The translations under genes were made by a program, and so were the position numbers. Below are positions 10,901 through 21,290 of a stretch of DNA of 64,000 nucleotides, in pieces. The stretch is from assembly GCA_905178155.1 (NCBI GenBank), contig CAJINV010000013.1, forward strand, positions 1,926,281 to 1,990,280. The letters run 5' to 3'. The notes below the pieces were generated by a model, which did no database searches, was not told the origin of the DNA, and worked only from the letters and a program-made list of their open reading frames with translations. The DNA is from Amoebophrya sp. A120 (lineage: Eukaryota; Sar; Dinophyceae; Syndiniales; Amoebophryaceae). How positions within the stretch are numbered: position 1 is the stretch's first letter; every line of letters begins with the position of its first letter.

Positions 10901-13520
10901 GGGTCTTGTTTGTCAGTTTCTAGCTCGTGTGCGGTGTGGTCAGTTCATGCGCAGAGGCGGTCTGCTCGCTCGGTGTGGGAGGTTGCTATGCCGTATCTTT
11001 TCTCGGCTGTGAGCGATGGGTCGCTTGTCTTTTACATACGGTATACCCCAGTCACCGGGACGTGGGGGGCATGATGTATGGCCGGGGTGATTGCAGTTTG
11101 CTAGCCGGACAGGGAATTTTCTTGCTTCCGCTACCGATCACGGGCTGGGTTCCCGCGGCTTCTTTCACCGTCATTTAGGTTTGGTGGGCGGCGCCCGTTC
11201 AAATGGCAGTGTGCGACATGATGCGTCTCTTTCAGGATTTTGGTCTTGGGGGCCACAGTTTCTTCTTGTCCATTGCTTGGCGGATCCTCAGAGGTTGTTA
11301 TTGTGGCACGCGGCCGCGCCGGAACTCGCCATGATGAGAGGATTGTAGGTATCGCCAGGTCGTCGAGGGGGAGGGCGTAGGACCTGTCGTGCGGGTTGTT
11401 CGAGATTGCTTACAGGACGCGTGCGAGTAGAGTGGCTCCCTTCTATGAGAGGGATTTCCTTCTTCGGGTCCTCACATACACTGCTCCTGCCGTTTGCGTA
11501 GTTGGTTTTCGCTGTGAAGGATTCATTTTTTTTTCCCCCTCCCTCCCACCCAAGTGGCCGCTCACGTCGTGCCGGTCCGCCCGGACAGACGTGTTGGTGG
11601 TGGAGTGGGCCGTTCCCCGCTACGGAAGCTAGGCCCGGCCTGCTTCGCCCAGCCCCTTCAGGCTCGATCCAACGGGCCGCTTGGGTGTTGGCTCTGTCTG
11701 GATAACACTCGGAAGGAACGCAGCGAAAGTACTAGAAGTGGGAGATGAGGGCGGCGGGGACGAGCGAAGCGCTCGCGTTCCTGCAATGGACAACGCGGAG
11801 GAACGGCTGCTGTTCAGCAAGACCGAGACCAGGACTCTGGGGTCCGAAGTCAATAGAAAGCTGATCGGGGTCAGGGCGCGGAGTAAATCGACCGATGCGC
11901 ATAGTTCTGCGCTGTCACAGACGGCCATGACCCACGAGGAGGCAGTGAGGGAGGGCGGGCAGACCAGAAATAACCTGCGCCACGGCCTGTGGCTTTCGCA
12001 GACGATCCACGCAGTGTATGCGCCGCTCGGCATGGTTACCATGCTCTGCTTCGAATGGTACCAGCTGCGTATGGAGGGAATAAGCATCGGGTATCTGAGC
12101 GGACTCTTTGACCCCCGGAGCAGGGAGCCTTTTGCTGACGAGCAGGACTGGTCTGATTACGTGCAGCGCCGGGTCCTTGCGCAAAACGGCGACGTTCGTA
12201 CCGTGTGCCCTGACCTCGAGTACCAGCTGCGCGAGCGCTGGGCGTTTTCTACATTTTTGCGCGTGCTGTACGTACATGGGGCTCTTGTCACAGGGGCCGT
12301 CTTTGCGTTGCTTAACATCGTGATCGAGTGCCAGACCCATTTTGGTGCTGCGAAAAGTCAAACTTTGGAGGGGCAGCGCGCGATACTAGAAATGTTCGAC
12401 CCGGAGGACGAGGCAGACCCGCGGGAGCTCCGCGCCAGCGAAAGGACACCAAGCGAGATCATCAAACCCCGACTTTCAGCTAAAAGTACAAGATCGACTG
12501 TGGTCCTGCTACCGCGCGGCGGAATCATCAAGCGGGTGAAAAATCAGGTCTCTCACCGGCGGCATAATTCCTCGACCCTCCTAGCGGGGAATGAGCAGGA
12601 GGGCGAGGCTCGGGACCACGAAGACGATCATGCCTCTGGTTCTTCGGTCGTCGTCCAAGTGGACCTGAAGAAGACGGCCTTGATTAAGGAAGGTTCCTGG
12701 TCGTATTGGCTGCCCTGCCTGTGCTTCACTGCGGAGATACTGACCATCGCAATGGCGTTTGCACTTCCGGGCATGGTGTGTTTCGAAAGGATCATCTCTT
12801 CCTGGGGTACGACAGGTGTCACAAGTAAGGGCGGCGCCCGCAGCATTGGCTCCCTCGTGAACCGCTGGTACTACTATGCAATACAAATTTATTCCCGTAC
12901 AGGTACATGTACAAGATGCATACACAAATTTCGCCAATTTGGAGTGTAACACTTGTCAACATGCTAAACTAGGCTCGAAGCTAAGTTTTGTCATGCAGAG
13001 ACCGTATTTGTACGTGTCTGTATGGGAATAAATTTACTGTGGATAACTACGCCCTGTGGCAGAATCTTCCGGACTGCGGCCTGTTCTGGGACTCGGTTTC
13101 CCCCGACCCCCAGTGTTTTCAGCCTACCAACGCGTTCGGGCACGTGGGCGCGATCCCCTCGGAGCAGCTCCGATTCGAGCTTGGAAACCACACGAAGTTG
13201 TGGTGGATGCAGCCGTATCCACTGCAAAAGCATCGCACTCGTTCTTGTAGTCGCAATCATGCATGTGCATCATGTGACAAATCAGGCTTCCTATTTGTTT
13301 CTGAATCTGTGATACAAATTGAAATTCCAACTTTCTTGTTGAAAAAAAATGTCATACGCTTTACTTAAACCAGTGCGATGCTTTATTTGCAACGCATAAG
13401 CCGCCTGAGGTGACCTACACAACTTGGACAACAGAGCGGATCGCAAACTACCAGCTGGGAACGCAAATGACGGACTGGAAGCATGTCAAAAACACCTTCA
13501 TTCCGGAATGGAACGAGTAG
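4924..13520 (+). CDS. Unknown multi-pass membrane protein of about 1199 aa (6 exons)
   Basis: Family not recognised. Exons: 4924-6773, 6889-6973, 7252-7534, 11775-12874, 13051-13215, 13404-13520, 1200 codons including stop. Start chosen at the first ATG of a run of three (MMMVLARS). A hydrophobic segment near residues 38-55 (LLIPCFLLTLIA) may be a signal anchor. A long acidic, low-complexity stretch of about 390 residues follows, then a coiled coil (REWFEERMNVVEGELQELKD) and membrane segments (SSVILTIAIVCIVMGLIL; RILWLVFPVVCFCFAAM). After an acidic insert come further membrane segments (LYVHGALVTGAVFALLNIVI; CFTAEILTIAMAFALPGMV), and the last residues are hydrophilic (ending IPEWNE). The third intron is 4.2 kb and bounded by 46-bp exonic direct repeats. 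Four other introns are introners. Joins are supported by frame on both sides; the function is open. Confidence 0.72.
6774..6883 (+). mobile_element. Short introner, GTGCGTCAC family, TSD CTGCT/CTGCC
   Basis: A 110-bp element whose two arms both read CGAAACTGTGCGTCAC before diverging slightly, so most of it is a hairpin. Flanks CTGCT (6769-6773) and CTGCC (6884-6888) differ at one base. Removal by 115 bp restores the frame between two membrane-segment exons. Same family as 2463-2569. Confidence 0.82.
6974..7246 (+). mobile_element. Introner, GTGCACAACTCCCCC family
   Basis: Ends TACGAGAATGCACAACTCCC and, inverted, TATGAGAGTGCACAACTCCC, followed on both arms by CCTCCCCCTCA. Flanking 5-mers TGGTC and CGGCC are imperfect copies. 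The interior carries TTTGTCATGCA near 7147, a motif shared with other families. Removal of 278 bp brings the downstream acidic exon into frame. Confidence 0.8.
7489..7534 (+). repeat. Long exonic direct repeat, copy A
   Basis: A 46-bp coding segment (reads VLEVGDEGGGDERSA) at the left edge of the 4.2-kb intron. It is identical to 11729-11774; a 42-bp core is also present at 9760-9801. Confidence 0.92.
7535..9759. other. GC-rich half of the 4.2-kb intron, no gene
   Basis: High-GC sequence unlike the neighbouring exons. Open frames here are long on both strands only because GC-rich DNA has few stops; none shows a domain or sensible composition. It contains a large fold-back (8345-8740) with many TTGCAAG words. 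I infer non-coding inserted DNA. Confidence 0.6.
8345..8740. repeat. Imperfect 396-bp palindrome (fold-back)
   Basis: Three pairs of arms share one centre at 8542.5: AATCCGCATG at 8345-8354 against CATGCTGATT at 8731-8740; TTTCCGGACTTAG at 8380-8392 against its exact complement at 8693-8705; and a 22-bp exact pair at 8457-8478 and 8607-8628 (contains AAGGACTTGCAAAAAAC). A short palindrome around CCCACGGTATGGTGGG lies near the centre. Confidence 0.85.
9760..9801 (+). repeat. Long exonic direct repeat, internal copy B
   Basis: A 42-bp match to copies A (7489-7534) and C (11729-11774), starting TAGAAGTGGGAGATGAGGG. It lies inside the intron and divides it into a GC-rich half and a GT-rich half. 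Confidence 0.9.
9802..11728. other. GT-rich half of the 4.2-kb intron
   Basis: Strongly strand-skewed: the + strand is rich in T and G with few A, for example around 10100-11350. No coding region or known RNA was recognised. It ends directly at repeat copy C. Confidence 0.55.
11729..11774 (+). repeat. Long exonic direct repeat, copy C
   Basis: Identical over 46 bp to copy A, 4240 bp downstream. Joining A to C at any identical base makes one open frame that continues into RVPAMDNAEERLLFSK. Confidence 0.92.
12875..13045 (+). mobile_element. Introner, TSD ACTAC
   Basis: A 171-bp element with a 28-bp inverted repeat (core AAATTTATTCCC, then TACAG) between exact ACTAC copies at 12870-12874 and 13046-13050. 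The interior has TTTTGTCATGCAG. Removal joins TGG TAC TAC to GCC CTG TGG in frame. Confidence 0.88.
13216..13398 (+). mobile_element. Introner, TSD AGCCG
   Basis: A 183-bp element. Left end TATCCACTGCAAAAGC then ATCGCACT; inverted right end TATGCGTTGCAAATAAAGC then ATCGCACT. Exact AGCCG copies flank it (13211-13215, 13399-13403). Removal yields the in-frame C-terminal exon ending at 13520. Confidence 0.87.
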
Positions 13521-14370
13521 GGAAAAAAATACTAGATGTAGAAACCAATCGATACTTGAGCAGATTGGTCTGACTAGAAAAGTAAGTATGGATTTCTCTT
13601 CGCCCAGGCTACGAACAAAACAAAATAAAATGTTGCACCAGCATGAGCAACAAACGGAACGAGAAAATGTTGCACCAGAAAAAGTTCATGTACAGTACCA
13701 GGGGCTCACTGGAAGAAGATTTTTTCAGAATCAGATGCTTTTGGTGTATCTGTATTGCCCTTTCGTGAAATAGTAATTCAAATTGTCGGTCTGTCTCTGG
13801 TGTTGCTGTTCTTCTTCTCCATGTGATTCTGTAGTTTCTCCGTCCTCTTCCCACACACCTAGTATGAGCTGTGCCTCGTAATCAATCTTGTCTATGTGGC
13901 GGCACACAGGCCACCCCAAGGGATCGCGTACGTTAGAGCTGGGGGAAATTTAGAGGTGCTTGCAGCGCCCATATTGCATAGTGTGATAAATCTTGTCTAT
14001 GCCTGGTGATCTATATGCTCCTGTTGGATTCGTATGTACTAGGCCATCGAAATTTTTCGTATTCGTGTCAAGGAGAAGAATGTAAGTCAACTCCGTATTG
14101 TCGTGTTGTTGTGAAGGAAAAAGTCATTTTCCTTTTTTCAGTGCTGGTGTTTGATCAAGTTTGCCTTCGTCCTATGCTCGGTCTTCGTTTTGCTCTTGCG
14201 AAGAAACGAGGTATGACCATCGACGTAATCAAGATCATGGAAAAAAGGCGGAAGGACGATGAGACCATCGCAGTAGGCGAAAAATCTTGTAACCGGCACA
14301 CGACTTGCTCTCATCCTCCGTGAAAATTGTCGCCCAGAACGAGTTGTAAATTACAACGTCAAGACCTGGA
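13521..14370. other. Intergenic, no gene seen
   Basis: AT-rich sequence with only short open frames, followed by the upstream region of the transporter gene. Nothing recognisable. Confidence 0.5.
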
Positions 14371-17300
14371 ATGTTCCGGAGCCCGAGCGGCGCGGCTATG
14401 AACCCCTTGCCGAACAACATTAAGGCTGGAACTTTTGAGGATCAGGTCGAAGTTGATAGTATCATTCTGAACGAAGACGAGCAGGCTCAGGAAACGCTTG
14501 TCGGCAAGGAGAAGTCTTTTGCTCAGCAACATATGACTACGGCCGCGAATAAAAGTCATTTTTTAGCCACCTCCGCGGCCTCAAATTACTCCTCGAACTT
14601 CGACGAATTTCAGCTGTCAAAAAGTGGCACTTGTACTAGAGCAGGAGCAGCCTCTACGTCGGCTTCAGGTGCAGGTCCTCGTCCTGGTGGCATTTTCAAC
14701 ATGGGAGGGCTCTTGCTCGGTTCGAAGCAATTCCGCGATAAGTGGTCGTCAAAGCTGTCGAACTTCTCCATTCAGTACAACCTGGGCTGCGCGTATGCAA
14801 CGCAAATAAAGTACTATCGCCTTCGCCACGGTCGATGTGGATGTGAGAATGTCCGATCATAGAACGATTTATGAATGTATGATGTTGAAGAAAACGCTTC
14901 TTCTTCTTCACAAAAAAGTTGAACTATCTGCGCATCAAGCTGAAAGTACCCAGAAGTATAACTACAGCTGTTTTTCATGATCTTTGCTGATGAGAGCGAC
15001 GACATCTTCAAGGCTCCTGTGCGATACCACATTTGCGTGGGATGACGCGACTTTGGCGATTGCTATTATGCAAACCCATTCGGATGTGATCGCCGACAGC
15101 GAGAATCCGCCCGACTTCCCGGTGCTTACCAAAACGGAGAAAACGCTGACTTTGGCGATGATTTTCGTCGGCAACGTGGTCGGGATGCTCAGCATGGGCT
15201 ATCTGGGAGATTTGCTTGGCGTCCCGAAAGCCATCGTCTGCACCACCGGAATTAGCATTTTTGGACAGGTAGGTTCTTTTGTAGATACAACTTGATGCAG
15301 GAGCCGTTTGCCGGGTGCTCGAAGTAGTTTTTGATGCTGCGCCCAGATGACATGATGAGCCAGGACCCCCTCATCTTTCTCATCGTCGGGAACGGAGCAC
15401 AACACCGACCTCCTTATAGTGATGCTGATTTTCTTCAATTTGTTACTACAGGCTGGCGTGGCGTTCTTCACGACCGGGGAGTGGATTTACGAGATTTTCA
15501 TTCTCTTCCGTTTTGTGCTGGGCATCGGGGTTGGCGGCCTGTACCCCTTGAGCGCAAAACAGGCCGCGCTTGAAGCCAGGAAAGCGGCCGCGAGGTACCA
15601 ATATACGTATATGGACACAGGAAATAAAGTTGTCAGGTGCGACCGCGACGCGAAGACCACAGGATAGTTTTTAGCTTCATATTTGTTCGAGTTTTGAGCT
15701 TTATGTGTTTGTCATCTACATATAAACATTTTATGGTCCTCGATGAAGCACGAGTCGTGCTTCAGCTTTGAAATAAGTGTTTGCAACTAGAACTACATTC
15801 AAGAGATGGTATATAAAACGTGCACTTCCACATGACTTTCAGCTCTTCTTCCTCACCTTCATCCGCAAGCGCGGACCAGGCGAGCAAGGTCGGGTGGAAT
15901 TTTTTCTGGCAGCAGCCCGGCAACTGTGCTCCCTACCTCGTCGGCTTGTGCCTCTTTGCCGTGTCGACCAACACCGGTTTTCAATTTCGCTGCCTCGTCG
16001 CGCTGGGAATCGTGCCGCTGGCCTTGGTGTTTATGTGGAACGTCGAAAAAGTCAGGGAGGAGGAACTATGCTGAGCAAAAGCAATATCAAACGGAGATGT
16101 GGAGCTTGGGTAAATGAATTTTTTTTCTCCGATGATCTTTCCATGTGTTGCACCAACGCGAGCGCTCTTTCGATTTCGTACTTACCTTATCCTGGAGCTG
16201 AAATCCAGTGAATTCGCTCGTTACTGTTTCTTGTTTTTAACTTGGATGCGGTCGTCGCACCGACTACTGAACGCCTTCCATTGAAAAGGCAATCTTAATC
16301 TTTTTCATAAACAAAAACGATATTGCTTTGCTTTTCCCGTGCATACCCTTACTCGCTGTCGCAGCAAGACCCCTATCGGACTGGCTACCAACCTGGTCTT
16401 GAGAACACCTACCGGCTTCGCAGCAACAGCGCGAGTACCACGGCGGCAAGCACCTCTAGCGCGAACAACTCCGCCTCGGAGGCGACGCTCCCGGAGATAG
16501 AGCTCCGTGCCGACCTCGATCAGGATGTTGATCCTTTTGAAGTTTCAACGAATAATTCTGGACTCGGCACTAGAACCGAAACGTCTTCGAGCACAAGCGC
16601 ATCGTCTGCAAGTATAATGATTAACGCTGGAGGTGGAGGTGGAGGACCAACATCAGCAGGAGGAAGTGCTAGCTCTTCCTCTTCATTACATAACGGAGCT
16701 GCAAGTAGGAGAAACACGATGTCCGCCCCCGGCGGCGCGCCTCTGCAGCAAATGTTTACGCCGTATAACAAGGAGACGCTGCTTGGTACCGGCGGCACGT
16801 GGTTCCTGTTCGACGTCGCCTACTACGGCACGCAGATCTTTTCTCCCTTCATTTTGCAGCAGATTTTCGTGCAGAAATCACTGCAGTCCAACTGCCTGCA
16901 GGCTCTGGTGTCCGCGTGTTTCCAAATCCCCGGCACAATTGCGGGGATCTACTACCTTCAGAATTACGTCGACGTGAAACAGCTGAACGCGCACGGGTTC
17001 CTGCTCATGGGCCTGGTGTTCGGCCTTTTAGCCGTGGGGAAATCCTACGAGCTGCCGTCAGAGTCGCTGTTCTTCCTGTACTGCCTGTTGCAGTTCACGC
17101 TGGGCTTCGGTTGCATCCTGGCGACGTACATTTTGCCGACGGTGGTTTTCGACAAGTCCGTGCAGTCCACGATGCACGGCATCTCCGCCGGGCTGGGGAA
17201 GGCCGGCGCGGCGGTGGGCGCCTTTCTCTTTCCCATCGTGTCCAATTCCCTGCCCAGTCACGTTGCCAACCAAACGCTGATGAGCATCCAGGCACTGGTT

Positions 17301-17597
17301 TGCTGCGCCGGGTTCCTGGTCAACCAGTGGTATGTGCCCGATATCGCGGCAGTCACAGAGCTGTTGCTACGCGAGGAGGAAGAAGGTCTGTCGAGGGTCA
17401 GCAGCCCTGCGAGCAGTGGCGCGATGTTAAACGCCAATAACACCAGCGGCTCTGCTGGTGCTGGTTCAACATTGACCTACCCACAGGTCTATGGGCACCA
17501 CCAGCAGCGACATGCACTATCGTCCGCTGGTCTGTCGCCGGTCGAAACGGTTGCGGACCGAGAACTGCAGAAATTGAAAATACGCGGAGCGGAGTGA
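14371..17597 (+). CDS. MFS transporter, inorganic phosphate type (5 exons)
   Basis: Major facilitator superfamily protein of about 751 aa, probably a plasma-membrane importer of phosphate or a similar organic or inorganic ion. Exons: 14371-14793, 15050-15268, 15452-15594, 15843-16066, 16351-17597. The N-terminal half shows the family loop signature (GYLGDLLGVPKAIV, then FRFVLGIGVGGLYPLSAKQ; compare G-GG-YPLSA of PHT1/Pho84 carriers). The second half begins with LLGTGGTWFLFDVAYYGTQI, the equivalent of GT--WF--D--FY in that group, and carries about six more membrane segments. A long Ser/Asn/Gly-rich loop joins the halves, and the N and C termini are extended beyond usual carriers (about 500-600 aa). 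Two introns are canonical GT-AG (15269-15451, 15595-15842), two are introners. Family assignment is firm; the substrate is inferred. Confidence 0.85.
14794..15044 (+). mobile_element. Introner, TSD GCGCG/ACGCG
   Basis: Ends TATGCAACGCAAAT and inverted CATCCCACGCAAAT; flanks GCGCG and ACGCG differ at one base. Removing 256 bp gives QYNLGCATLAIAIM in the first membrane segment. An alternative using a GCGT repeat (removing 244 bp) gives QYNLGCAWDDATLAIAI, also in frame, so the exact junction needs cDNA. Confidence 0.68.
16067..16345 (+). mobile_element. Introner with decayed TSD
   Basis: Left end TATGCTGAGCAAAAGCAATA; inverted right end TATGCACGGGAAAAGCAAAG, then CAATATC. The flanking 5-mers (GGAAC, CCCTT) no longer match, but removing 284 bp, the element plus five, keeps the frame. 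Confidence 0.72.
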
Positions 17598-18445
17598 CGA
17601 GGACAAACGACCATGCTCAGGATGTGTATAGAATTGCATTTTTACCTCCGAGAGGATTCATCTCAACAGCAGCATGGGCTCTTTGTTTTGCGGGTGGAAA
17701 TCACAGATGGCGCTACTAAGTGCACGGCAGATAACGCTCATTGGTTCCGATTTTTTTCGCTGTAGAAGGGAGTGTGGCAGTATACATGCAAGTGTTTTGT
17801 ACGCGTGGATGAAATTGGAGGTGGAATAGAAACAAATTTACCGTAAGAGCAAAAACTTTGTCTTTTAATCGGCGCCTTCGATTCATCTGCTGTTCCTGGG
17901 CCATCTGGCTCGTCTTGTGCGCTCATCCAAGGTCTTCAGGAGTTGCAACTCCAACTTCGTAAATACCTTCTTCATGATATGACTACATCGGGTTTCTTTT
18001 CCTTTTCGTTTGTAAGGAGAGCTGAAAGAAGCTCCTCCGGTGGTATCTCGTCGTAGTCACTTTTGACTGAAATAAAGTGATAAAGTCGAACGAATAAAAA
18101 ATCAAGACCTGGGGGGTGACTGTTCTGCAATTTTTTTCTGAACACGTCTGAAACTGAATTAGATTGAGAAATAAGATTCTGTACGAAAATCTTTGACTCT
18201 AATCCATACCCATAGGAATTGGAGTTGTATCAGGCCGCAGAATTGGTCTGCATTGTGGGTTTTTGTTTTAAGAGGAGCTTCCGGAGTAACAACAAGTCCC
18301 TGCGACACACTTTTTTGCAGATCATTTGGCACGGTTAGATGTAGGGGGTGTATTTACTCACGCGCGGAATTTCGTATTTTTTCTCTGTGCACCATCACAA
18401 ATTCCTTTTTCCACTCCGACAATTTCTAATCCAAATTCAAAAACC
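17598..18445. other. Intergenic, no gene seen
   Basis: 3' flank of the transporter and 5' flank of the E2 gene. Only short, unsupported open frames. Confidence 0.5.
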
Positions 18446-19636
18446 ATGTCTGACTATGCGGTTGTGAACCCGAAGTTGTTATGTGCGCTCGCACGGCAGG
18501 CAGCACTGGCAAACGCCGAGTTTGACAAAGAAGACGCTGGTATGATTTTCAACTTATTTAATGACGAGCACACTCCGGCGCCACCGCCAGGTCTTAGTCT
18601 TACTAAGTAGAACAAAGACAACATCAATCAAACATGTCCAGCTTTACATCATGCTTATGATTATGCAACTTTTTCTTTTTGTTACAAAAATCCCCAACCA
18701 ACACGAAGGTATCTCCAACGTGGAAGTGCTCAGCGATGGTTTTTCCATTTCCGCAGTTATTTCCGGGCCGGAACAGACCGCGTTTTTCGGAGGGTGCTTC
18801 AAGGTCTTGCTGCAAATCCCCGCAACGAATTTCCCCTCGTCGCCACCCAAGGCGTTTTTTCTCACCAAAATCTTCCACCCCAACATCAACAGCACGAACG
18901 GCGACGTGTGCGTGAATGCGCTGCAAAAGGACTGGGACCCGGCGAAATGGTACTTTGATTTCCATCTTTGCCATTGCCGCGTGGCGAAACTTTTTTTTCA
19001 AAACAGGCTTCGATGTCGTGTGTGTGTCTGTGTGGCATGAACAAAAGTCTTCACTTCTATCAAGCTTATTAACGACAGTTATTTCGCGTTTGTGACAACT
19101 CCTCTTCAATATGCGTAGGGCTATCAAAGATGAAAATCACAACCAGGTCGCTCGCCCACATTTTTCGCGTGATTCGCTGTCTCCTGATCATTCCGTTTCC
19201 GGAGTCGGCATTGAACCCGGAGGCGGCCCGGCTGTTCATGGAAGATTACCAGGAGTTCTGCGCGCACGCAAAAATGATGGTAAACGTGCACGCGAGGACA
19301 AGAATGCAGCCCGGAGCGGGCTCTGATAAGGAAAACAGTCAGCAGCGCCGGGGAACAGGTGTGGCGAACGCAAAAGTGACTTGCTCTGCGTCGGGTGCAG
19401 CACCAAATGGGACGACGACAAAGACAGGAGCTTCTTGCGAAAGCAGACAGGTTGTGATCAAGAACGCCAAGGATCTCGCCAGCGGAGATCCAGCGTGCGC
19501 CGCGAAAGCAACTACAAATAGCGGCGCAACCACCAGCGCTCTCGGCGGAGGTGGCACAGGGACACACGGTTCTTCGAAACTGGGAGGTATGCAAATGGCA
19601 GCAAAGAAAAGTAAGTCCGCGCTGCGCCGATTGTGA
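18446..19636 (+). CDS. UBE2S: UBE2S-like ubiquitin-conjugating enzyme E2 of the APC/C
   Basis: Ubiquitin-conjugating enzyme of 291 aa in three exons (18446-18590, 18709-18949, 19147-19636), both introns GT-AG. It should take ubiquitin from E1 and extend chains (K11-linked in animals) with the anaphase-promoting complex. The UBC fold is clear: PPGISNVEVLSDGF, GPEQTAFFGGCFKVLLQIP, FPSSPPKAFFLTKIFHPNIN, catalytic Cys in GDVCVNALQKDW (codon 18909-18911), WSLAHIFRVIRCLLIIPFP, then ESALN. The PPKAFFLTKIFHPN and PESALN pattern is that of UBE2S rather than other E2s. A Ser/Gly/Lys linker of about 130 residues follows, and the protein ends KKSKSALRRL, matching the LRRL tail by which UBE2S docks on the APC/C. 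The second intron has inverted-repeat-like ends. Identification is strong from sequence; the chain type is by homology. Confidence 0.93.
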
Positions 19637-20648
19637 TAGATAATAGAACAGTTGCAGGAACGGGAACGCAGCTGACGAAAATTGATTGCGTGCAGAATTA
19701 CTTGGTTCGCTTCTTGCTGGATGTGCATTCGCTGTGAGATTTTTGCGAACACTATGCTTTGTGCTCCTGCTAGTGCTGCACCTACGACTCCGTACACTTT
19801 GTTTTTGTGATGTTTCTTGAGCAGTATCTCTATCTATTGTGGCGCTTGTTTCCGTATACACAAGTACACGAGTTCGATCTACATCATGCGCATACATGTA
19901 GTTTTTTCGTGAACTTCGCACTAGCGGTTGAAATTGATAATCGGCACCAGTGTTCACCGTGAACATCTACAAATTAACACCAACTGTACACGAAAATCTA
20001 TCATCTTGAAAACCAAAACTTCTGCGCTCATCAGTGTTGTTTTGGTTTGCTTTTCTTCGGCAAATTGTCAAGGAAAGTGCCTGCATTGCTTTGATACCAG
20101 CATCTTCAACTTATTGGAACAGCGCTTCATCTCTACTACATGACGAAATCATTTTTTCAAATGGGGAAAACAACCTTTCGGCAGAAACGACTAAAATTCA
20201 TACACCTCTGGGTTCAGCTCAAGCTTGGCGAACCAGGATTTTTGATTCAATGTACATTGGAGCATATAACAAAAATATGAAAGAGCACCGCGGCTCCGGT
20301 TTACTTACAAAGTTGATGAAGAAGGCGCCATATCGTCTTTTGGCGGCACCGGCAGCGGGCTGGACGGACTTGCTATTTGCATGTCCCTGTCCCCAGGGTA
20401 GTTTTCAGGAGTACAAACAGATCGAGTTTGTTGGCTCATTCTTCACGGAAAATTTGAAGATTGATAAGACGCATAATCGGGGTGGATGAGAGTTTGAAGA
20501 TGAGAGACATTGGAAGTTTGGATGAGAGTTTGCAGATAAGATGAGAAGTAGAGATGAGATAGCACCAACAGAGGTTAGGTTCGAAAGCAATGAGGGACCG
20601 ACAGAGACAAGAGCAGCTCCGAGATCGAGCCATGATGTGGCCCAGATC

Positions 20649-20684
20649 CAAACCATTGACCAAACCATTGACCAAACCATTGAC
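20649..20684 (+). repeat. Tandem repeat, 3 x 12 bp
   Basis: Three exact tandem copies of CAAACCATTGAC. Confidence 0.95.
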
Positions 20685-20859
20685 ATGCGACGCAAGCCAC
20701 GCCCGATATTTTATTCATCTGGTGGAAATTTTATTTTTATGTTTACAGTTATAGGTTTCTTTGTAGACGAGCTCCGGTCCCACAAGGAGAAGCATGATTT
20801 TTTTGTGGCCCATGCCGTGAGTGCTGCCGGAATTTGGGTGGTGTTGATGTCGCTAGCGG

Positions 20860-21290
20860 GATGGGCGTGCGCGCAGATTCCCGCTCCTGCCGCACTCGAG
20901 CGATTGTGGGGCCAGGACCCGGCGCCGACTCGTCCCGTCTGCCCCCATGCCGGCAGCCGTGCACAGTGTGGGCAGAGCGGCGCGACACCTACCGTGTTGA
21001 CGAAGTCGCCCGGGGGCCGGCGGGGCAGTGGCGAAACGCGGAGAGAACCACCCCGCTGCCGCGAAAAAGAGAGCCTCTCACTTTTGGCGAGCAAGGTTCA
21101 CCGGGCGCGCCGCCGGCCGACTGCGGCAGGCTCCGCCCCCACCCGCGGGGATGGAAGCCTGCGCGCGCCGCATATGCCAGGCGCGGGCATTGTAGCCGCG
21201 CGCCCGCGGCCCCTTGGTGTTTTCGGCCCGGCTTGCCCCTGTCGCGTTGCCGCCCCGGCCTTCTAATAAATGGGGGCCCGGCCCGGAGAA
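20860..21290. other. GC-rich non-coding block
   Basis: Very GC-rich with several CGCGCG-like words, resembling the composition of 7535-9759. The boundaries are abrupt, with AT-richer DNA on each side. No gene or RNA recognised. Confidence 0.5.

Noticed and set aside
19124-19966. 280-codon open frame on the minus strand
   Set aside because: It overlaps exon 3 of the UBE2S gene and has shadow-frame composition (many Arg, Ser, Cys) with no domain.
20541-21266. 241-codon open frame
   Set aside because: It runs through a 12-bp tandem repeat and a GC-rich block; composition changes abruptly and no motif is present.
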